From the NCBI RefSeq assembly GCF_000281085.1, contig NZ_JH767528.1, positions 216,268 through 257,393 of the forward strand: a stretch of 41,126 bases of DNA, read 5' to 3'. Shown here one piece after another: positions 39,020 to 41,126 of the stretch; positions within the stretch are counted from its first letter, which is position 1; each line of letters opens with the position of its first letter. A model generated the notes under the pieces. It had not been told where the DNA came from, made no database searches, and saw only the letters and a program-made list of their open reading frames with translations. The position numbers and the translations under genes were made by a program. The stretch comes from Catenovulum agarivorans YM01. GTDB lineage: Bacteria > Pseudomonadota > Gammaproteobacteria > Enterobacterales > Alteromonadaceae.

Positions 39020-40285
39020 ATGGAGATATCAAACATTACAACCCGTACAGATAAAACTGTACCAGCTAGTAGCGATAAATCGACTACTGCAAAAGCTGAT
39101 GTATATGATGCAGCGACAAACGAGCAAACCAAACAAGCGCAGCAGGCTAACAGCAAAACGGTTTTAGATCAGGCGCATATAAGTCAGCAATCAACCAGCA
39201 AGTTGGGTTTATCTATTTTGCAGCAAAACTTTAGTCAGCAGCTTGAAGTTTGGCAAAAGTTATCGGCTGAAAAAGTCGATATTAACCAAACTTCGTTTGA
39301 GGAAATCAAAGCGCGTAATGAAAAGTTGTTTGATTTTGAAGCTGTCGCTAAAAACGTCTTAAAGTTTGTTGATGGTGTGATTACTTCTGCGCAAGAATCA
39401 GGTGCAGAAACTGAACAACTCAACGATATGCTAACTCAGGCTCGCAAAGGTGTAGCAAAAGGGGTTGCAGACGCTAAAAAAATATTAGGTGTATCAGAAG
39501 AACAAGATGATGATTTAGCCAATGGCATTAAAAAAGCTCATGGTTTGATCAACAATGGCTTGGATGATATCTACAAACGTATAAATGGTCTAACCCAACC
39601 TCAGTCTATTTTTGAGGCCGGATTACAATCTCAAACTACGGAATCGCAATCTACTAAATTAGAATTAACGACCAAAGACGGCGACAAAGTTTTAATTGAT
39701 TTTGCGCGCTTGAATGAGCAAGTCAATATTTTACAAACAAAGCAAGCTGAGTCGGAGCAAGGCAGTGAGTCCAGTCTGTTTAGGTTGTCGAGTCAATATT
39801 CGCAAGAAAGTATGCACTTCTCAGTAGAAGGTGAATTGGATGAAGACGAATTAGCTGCGATCGCAGATTTGGTCAAAAATGTCAGTAGTGTAGCCGATGA
39901 ATTTTATAATGGTGATGTTGAAGCTGCGTACGAACAAGCCTTAAAACTAGGATTTGACCAATCAGAAATTAGTAATTTTGCATTAGATCTGAATAAAAGA
40001 GTGAGTCAGTCGACAGTTGCGTACCAGTCATATAGCGAAAATGGTCAAGCTCAACTACCGAATAGTGTTAAAGAGCCAATCATGGCTTATGTCGAAAAAC
40101 TTAAAGATATGGTTGCTCAGGGGGCTAATCAATTACAAGACGAACAAGAAGTGGCTCATTTAGTCAGCCAGGTGTTTAGTAATCAATTCCAGCTAACAGG
40201 CAATGAGTTATTAGAAGCGGTAAACAGGTTCAACCACTTTAATCAACAACTGCTTAATGGCAGTGATAAAGAGAAAGGCGAATAA
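39020..40285 (+). CDS. DUF5610-like protein
   Basis: The protein has 421 residues, is highly charged and Gln/Ser-rich, and has no signal peptide or membrane segment. Residues 62-180 (LGLSILQQNFSQQLEVW ... FDFEAVAKNVLKFVDGVITSA ... ARKGVAKGVADAKKILG) resemble the DUF5610 region found in Shewanella/Vibrio-type proteins of unknown function. The first 60 residues are low-complexity, like the start of flagellar-hook or secreted proteins. The C-terminal part (about 240-410) contains ELDEDELAAIADLVKNVSSVADEFYNGD and is mainly helical. It is a single gene between convergent or divergent neighbours, so context gives no function. Confidence 0.7.
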   Translation: MEISNITTRTDKTVPASSDKSTTAKADVYDAATNEQTKQAQQANSKTVLDQAHISQQSTSKLGLSILQQNFSQQLEVWQKLSAEKVDINQTSFEEIKARNEKLFDFEAVAKNVLKFVDGVITSAQESGAETEQLNDMLTQARKGVAKGVADAKKILGVSEEQDDDLANGIKKAHGLINNGLDDIYKRINGLTQPQSIFEAGLQSQTTESQSTKLELTTKDGDKVLIDFARLNEQVNILQTKQAESEQGSESSLFRLSSQYSQESMHFSVEGELDEDELAAIADLVKNVSSVADEFYNGDVEAAYEQALKLGFDQSEISNFALDLNKRVSQSTVAYQSYSENGQAQLPNSVKEPIMAYVEKLKDMVAQGANQLQDEQEVAHLVSQVFSNQFQLTGNELLEAVNRFNHFNQQLLNGSDKEKGE

Positions 40286-40317
40286 ACCTGTATTTATCAA
40301 CAAAGGAAGGATAATAG

Positions 40318-40776
40318 TTAAGCGTTATTATCTTCCTGTTGTGTTTTGTCTTTTGCTTCACGTACTTTTAATGTGCGTTGTTGAAACTCTTGGTCATTTA
40401 AAGCATTGATAGCAGCTTCGGCTGCCGATTCATTAATCTCAACGAAACCAAAACCTTTACGTTTACCAGTGTTACGATCACGCATTAAACGAACTGACCT
40501 CACATCACCATGTTGAGAAAATAGTTCACGTACAGACGCTTCATTTGCTCGATACGGCAGATTGCCAACATAAAGCGTTTTTGATGCTTCGCTGTTTACT
40601 TGAACATCAGCTGCAGCGGATGGCGATAAGAAAATAACAAGTGCACCACCAACAATTAAACCAACAGCAAGCGCAACATTTACTTCAATATTAATAGATA
40701 GAGCGGGAACGACAAAAAAACTAACAAGTGCAAGCACAACTAAAACCAATGCCTGCTTAATTACAACATTTGACAT
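40318..40776 (-). CDS. Membrane-anchored RRM RNA-binding protein
   Basis: The protein has 152 residues from the ATG at 40776, which has GAGG 6 nt upstream (a TTG at 40797 is a weaker alternative). Two N-terminal membrane segments (about 8-27 and 33-51) precede a single RRM domain (about 65-140) with RNP2 LYVGNL and RNP1 KGFGFVEI, and an acidic/Gln tail. The RRM should face the cytoplasm, tethering RNA to the inner membrane. Bacterial RRM proteins of this build occur in marine gammaproteobacteria, but their RNA targets are not known to me. Confidence 0.85.
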   Translation of the reverse strand: MSNVVIKQALVLVVLALVSFFVVPALSINIEVNVALAVGLIVGGALVIFLSPSAAADVQVNSEASKTLYVGNLPYRANEASVRELFSQHGDVRSVRLMRDRNTGKRKGFGFVEINESAAEAAINALNDQEFQQRTLKVREAKDKTQQEDNNA

Positions 40777-40991
40777 AAAGACCTCAAAAAATTTCAAAAT
40801 TAAAGATTATTATCATTAGAAATAAGGCGCATAAAAAATATGCACGCTATAAATTAACCTGTTTAACATCACTTTTGTACTGAAAAAATGGAAAAAGGTT
40901 AAAAAAAAGTCAATAACTAGCGTTAATTTGTACTGGTTAGTATGAATTATGAGCGAACGAAACTTTATTTAAAAAAACTTATGAAAAAGCG
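40777..40991. other. AT-rich region upstream of a strong promoter
   Basis: This gap contains the RRM gene's own upstream sequence and then A/T tracts (TTTATTTAAAAAAACTT at about 40965-40981) just before the -35 at 40992. The tracts are in the position of an rRNA UP element. No gene is seen. Confidence 0.45.
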
Positions 40992-41019
40992 TTGACGCCC
41001 ATTCTTTTCTCCCTATAAT
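40992..41019 (+). promoter_or_regulatory. Strong promoter, probable rRNA operon P1
   Basis: TTGACG (40992-40997), a 16-nt spacer and TATAAT (41014-41019) are followed at once by a GC-rich discriminator GCGCC and preceded by A/T tracts like an UP element. That set is typical of gammaproteobacterial rrn P1 promoters under stringent control. The remaining 100 bp (41027-41126) are non-coding leader-like sequence. The transcribed gene would start beyond the window, so the rRNA assignment is inference. Confidence 0.55.
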
Positions 41020-41126
41020 GCGCCACCACAACGCAGCGACGCGGTGAAGTTCAACTCCTCCAAATCCTGCAAGCTTGAATCAAAAACTTGTTTTTAAAAC
41101 TTTCTCGAAAAGCTTAAAAATAAAGG

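Overview
The window looks like chromosomal DNA of a marine, polysaccharide-using gammaproteobacterium of the Alteromonadales (Alteromonas/Catenovulum-like). The basis is gene order and protein likeness: yibN-grxC-secB-gpsA divergent from gpmI-envC, and sthA/fabR/trmA together, both as in E. coli but with Alteromonadales-type additions (several GGDEF proteins, a DUF5610-like protein, a membrane-anchored RRM protein, an exported beta-galactosidase and a uronate module). Base composition is AT-rich throughout. No tRNA or CRISPR array is visible.

Layout. 1-429 is the end of fadH. 430-1103 holds three copies of a structured palindromic repeat, then a LexA-box promoter for uvrD (1104-3269). Two tandem REC-REC-GGDEF proteins, a SetA/SetB-like sugar exporter, a dual-specificity phosphatase and an unknown exported protein follow to 8279. 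8415-13700 is the housekeeping block gpsA, secB, grxC, yibN (minus) and gpmI, envC (plus).

13674-16720 is an accessory island on the minus strand: a decayed Abi_2-family gene, a membrane-anchored pentapeptide-repeat protein and a retron-type reverse transcriptase. The last two overlap by 20 nt and are probably translationally coupled. The reverse transcriptase has retron hallmarks (NAxxH, YSDD, VTG), a roughly 210-residue N-terminal extension and, unexpectedly, a twin-arginine (Tat)-like signal at its very N-terminus. This is the best candidate for an undescribed system.

16997-21829 carries a lipoprotein pitrilysin (M16), an internally deleted LysE-family gene and an MFS transporter. 21986-29199 is a carbohydrate region: an exported GH2 beta-galactosidase behind a LacI-type palindrome, a DeoR-family regulator, a FadR-type GntR regulator, kduD and an RpiB/LacAB-family isomerase. 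The last two could act in successive steps of unsaturated uronate catabolism (5-keto-4-deoxyuronate to KDG). 29299-33838 is a two-gene signalling operon, GGDEF-EAL followed by a CheB-CheR-PAS fusion.

33960-38859 is a redox/lipid block: sthA, a fatty-acid desaturase, fabR and trmA. A 268-bp MITE-like element lies between the desaturase start and a FabR-like operator/promoter, so the desaturase mRNA probably has a long folded leader. The right end holds a DUF5610-like protein, the membrane RRM protein and a strong promoter resembling an rRNA operon P1, whose transcript would run out of the window.
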